Below are positions 62,439-64,000 of a stretch of DNA of 64,000 nucleotides, in pieces. The DNA is from Candidatus Poribacteria bacterium (GTDB taxonomy: Bacteria > Poribacteria > WGA-4E > WGA-3G). The position numbers and the translations under genes were made by a program. Each line of letters opens with the position of its first letter. Within the stretch, counting starts at the first letter, position 1. The stretch covers positions 1 to 64,000 of the forward strand of contig VXMD01000033.1 of NCBI GenBank assembly GCA_009841255.1, read 5' to 3'. Below the pieces are notes generated by a model that was given only the letters and a program-made list of their open reading frames with translations, did not search any database and was not told where the DNA came from.

Positions 62439-63449
62439 CTAACCGACATCACCCTTGGCAACCATCGTCAGCAAGGCGGAATCGTCCACTGTCAGTGGTA
62501 AATTAATCTTTGCACGTTGTCGGCTCGACTGATACGTTGCAAAAATGAGTTCAGTCGCCTGAAGTGCCTTGCGACCGCTGAGTTCCGGTTCACGTCCCGT
62601 TTTTACACCGTGGATAAGGTCGAGTATAGAAAGTGTCGTTGCGTCGCGTTCAGGACTTAAGCCGCTTAAATCAGGCGCTTCCCATCCGTCTCCGTCTTCA
62701 CGGAGCATTCGCAACGGTGCGCCGCCACCGCCAACATCAATGATACCTTTCGTACCGATGAGACGATTGCCGAAGCCTCCTAAAGATGCATCACCCGTTG
62801 CGAGCAGTCCCTCAACGCCGTTCTTCCAGCGAATCCATGAGATCCCACTGTTTTCAACCTGAACACCGAAGACAGTCTTTTCTTCCACTACATCTATTTG
62901 ACCGATAACCCAGTCGACAGGTTCGTCATTATTGTAGAAGAAGAACATATCAAACCAGTGTGTCCCCCAGTCAAGCAAGTTCGGGCACGCCGCTTCAAGT
63001 CGCCGCAACTCACCAATTGCGCCTTCGTTTGCCAAGCGTTTTGCTTTGACGAACTGCGCCCCGAAACGGCGTTGATGACAGAACGTTATGACTACGTTAT
63101 TATCTACACAGGCTTGATAGAGCACCTTGGCATCGCCCCAAGTGGGTGCCATCGGTTTCTCACAATGAATGGCTTTAATCCCACTATTGGCGGCGGCGAT
63201 TACCATGTCCTTATGGAGTTCAATCCAAGTGCAAACACTGACGAAATCAAGGGATTCTGTATCCAGCATCTCTTGATAGCTTTCATAGGTGTTAGGCACT
63301 TTAAACTCCTCGGCGAAGGCGTTTCGGGCATCTTCAACTGGATCAGAACAGGCGACGATTTCTATATCTGGGGAGGCTTGATACCCGCGTGCATGCGAGC
63401 GTCCACGTCCGCCACAACCGATAACGCCTGCCTTAAAAGTAGTTTCCAT
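62439..63449 (-). CDS. Gfo/Idh/MocA-family oxidoreductase
   Basis: 336 aa from ATG 63449 (AAGGA 8 nt upstream, supplied by the repeat at 63459). NAD(P)-binding Rossmann motif VIGCGGRGRSHARGYQ at the N-terminus, then EKPMAPT, the usual EKP with the Lys involved in catalysis. The C-terminal two-thirds is the alpha/beta substrate domain (GTHWFDMFFFY, with the usual His). Typical sugar or inositol dehydrogenase. Substrate unknown. It lies 61 nt after the LDH2-like gene, so both may act in one catabolic route. Confidence 0.93.
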   Translation of the reverse strand: METTFKAGVIGCGGRGRSHARGYQASPDIEIVACSDPVEDARNAFAEEFKVPNTYESYQEMLDTESLDFVSVCTWIELHKDMVIAAANSGIKAIHCEKPMAPTWGDAKVLYQACVDNNVVITFCHQRRFGAQFVKAKRLANEGAIGELRRLEAACPNLLDWGTHWFDMFFFYNNDEPVDWVIGQIDVVEEKTVFGVQVENSGISWIRWKNGVEGLLATGDASLGGFGNRLIGTKGIIDVGGGGAPLRMLREDGDGWEAPDLSGLSPERDATTLSILDLIHGVKTGREPELSGRKALQATELIFATYQSSRQRAKINLPLTVDDSALLTMVAKGDVG

Positions 63450-63458
63450 TTTTTAATT

Positions 63459-63474
63459 CCTTGCGGTTCGGTCA
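63459..63474. repeat. CCTTGCGGTTCGGTCA repeat, second copy
   Basis: Exact match to 52255-52270, lying in the ribosome-binding region of the Gfo/Idh gene. Confidence 0.6.
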
Positions 63475-63510
63475 AGTTATTAACAGGCAAGATGATCTCG
63501 CCTACACAAT

Positions 63511-64000
63511 CTAATACGTTAATTGATTTACGAGTGTGTCCTCTAAGTGGATACCCTTAGCGAGGTGTATTTCCCTCTGACGATATGCGCGTTCGCCTGG
63601 GATAAGGATTTCTGCCACTCCTGTCTCTCGTGGATTCTCTTTGACGCGCCCAATGAGGGTATCGACTTCCGTCTTGAACTGTGTCAATGGCACAAAACTT
63701 GTTGGGTCTATCGCAACAATGAGTAAGCCGTAGTTTTTACCGGGAGGCGGGATTGTAGCGGCGTTGACCAAGGCACCCGCAAGGATTTGCGTAATGAGCG
63801 CAAGTCCAAATCCCTTATGTCCACCGAACGGACGAACACTCCCTTTCAACGCGGCATCAGCATCTGTGGTCGGCTCACCCTCCGGATCAAAGGCAATTCC
63901 TTCAGCAATGGGAGTGCCTTCCTGCATAGCGACAAGCAGATCCCCATTGGTAATCGCAGCAGTAGACATATCGAAGAGCAGTGGGACTGTGTTAGATGGG
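63511..64000 (-). CDS. Malate/L-lactate dehydrogenase (LDH2) family, 5' truncated at window edge
   Basis: The frame is open to the right edge: codons before the internal ATG at 63969 read SNTVPLLFDMSTAA, part of the family core, so the start lies beyond 64000 and about 163 codons are present. The LDH2/MDHG2/YlbC family is NAD(P)-dependent and unrelated in fold to classical LDH. GGHKGFGLALITQILAGALV is its signature near the C-terminus, followed by LIPGERAYRQREIHLAKGI. Probable 2-hydroxyacid (malate, lactate, ureidoglycolate-like) oxidation. Paired with the Gfo/Idh gene downstream. Confidence 0.92.
   Translation of the reverse strand, partial: PSNTVPLLFDMSTAAITNGDLLVAMQEGTPIAEGIAFDPEGEPTTDADAALKGSVRPFGGHKGFGLALITQILAGALVNAATIPPPGKNYGLLIVAIDPTSFVPLTQFKTEVDTLIGRVKENPRETGVAEILIPGERAYRQREIHLAKGIHLEDTLVNQLTY

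Noticed and set aside
63511-63969. Treating the LDH2-like frame as complete from ATG 63969
   Set aside because: The frame stays open to the window edge and the upstream codons (SNTVPLLFD) belong to the family core, so the real start lies outside.

Overview
The window looks like a chromosomal piece of a Gram-negative, sponge- or seawater-type bacterium of the Candidatus Poribacteria kind. This is an inference. It rests on outer-membrane barrels and PorV-like and CsgG-like proteins, several lipoproteins, a phytanoyl-CoA dioxygenase-like gene, LamG-type secreted proteins, a cohesin/spondin protein, and very many short palindromic intergenic repeats. I see no rRNA, tRNA, CRISPR array, transposase or integrase.

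Layout. 1-11915: mostly single metabolic or secreted genes: the cohesin/spondin protein (cut by the left edge), a cupin, a triple DUF5069 protein, a beta-helix protein, PhyH, alpha-carbonic anhydrase, a HAD phosphatase, an APH-like kinase, a GNAT enzyme, a BNR propeller and a VOC protein. 11916-16787: an iron locus with two tandem sigma70 promoters of perfect consensus and two Fur-box-like palindromes, followed by barrel porin, imelysin lipoprotein, di-haem oxidoreductase and ferritin-like protein, closed by a terminator. 16849-31887: a 15-kb minus-strand cluster of six genes that I regard as the most interesting part: a GNAT-TGT (DpdA-like) fusion, a winged-helix-like protein, a 1229-aa P-loop/coiled-coil ATPase, two proteins I do not recognise, and a 1907-aa DEAH helicase with a C-terminal DUF1998/MZB-type cysteine motif. 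It has the shape of a DNA modification and defence system.

32153-36614: two small unknown genes, an orphan peptide-type ABC permease, a xylose-type binding lipoprotein and a CsgG-like protein, all on the minus strand. 36995-46240: a TAXI receptor, the thiO-thiS-thiG thiazole genes, a barrel protein, a multi-pass membrane protein, a type III glutamine synthetase with a structured leader, and a SUMF1-like lipoprotein. 46404-52249: five secreted proteins of unrelated fold (LamG x2, PD40 propeller, two tandem CBM-like) plus an SDR gene. Four of the five end in a common short C-terminal motif and the fifth in a weak version, suggesting a shared sorting signal. 52101-64000: a small secreted protein, nadA, a PorV-like barrel, a 2226-aa repeat protein with a FlgD/T9SS-like C-terminal domain, a Gfo/Idh/MocA oxidoreductase and an LDH2-type dehydrogenase cut by the right edge.

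Starts were chosen by ribosome-binding site and promoter position. Several differ from the longest open frame because a promoter or Shine-Dalgarno lies inside it. Family assignments come from motif reading by eye, without database searches.
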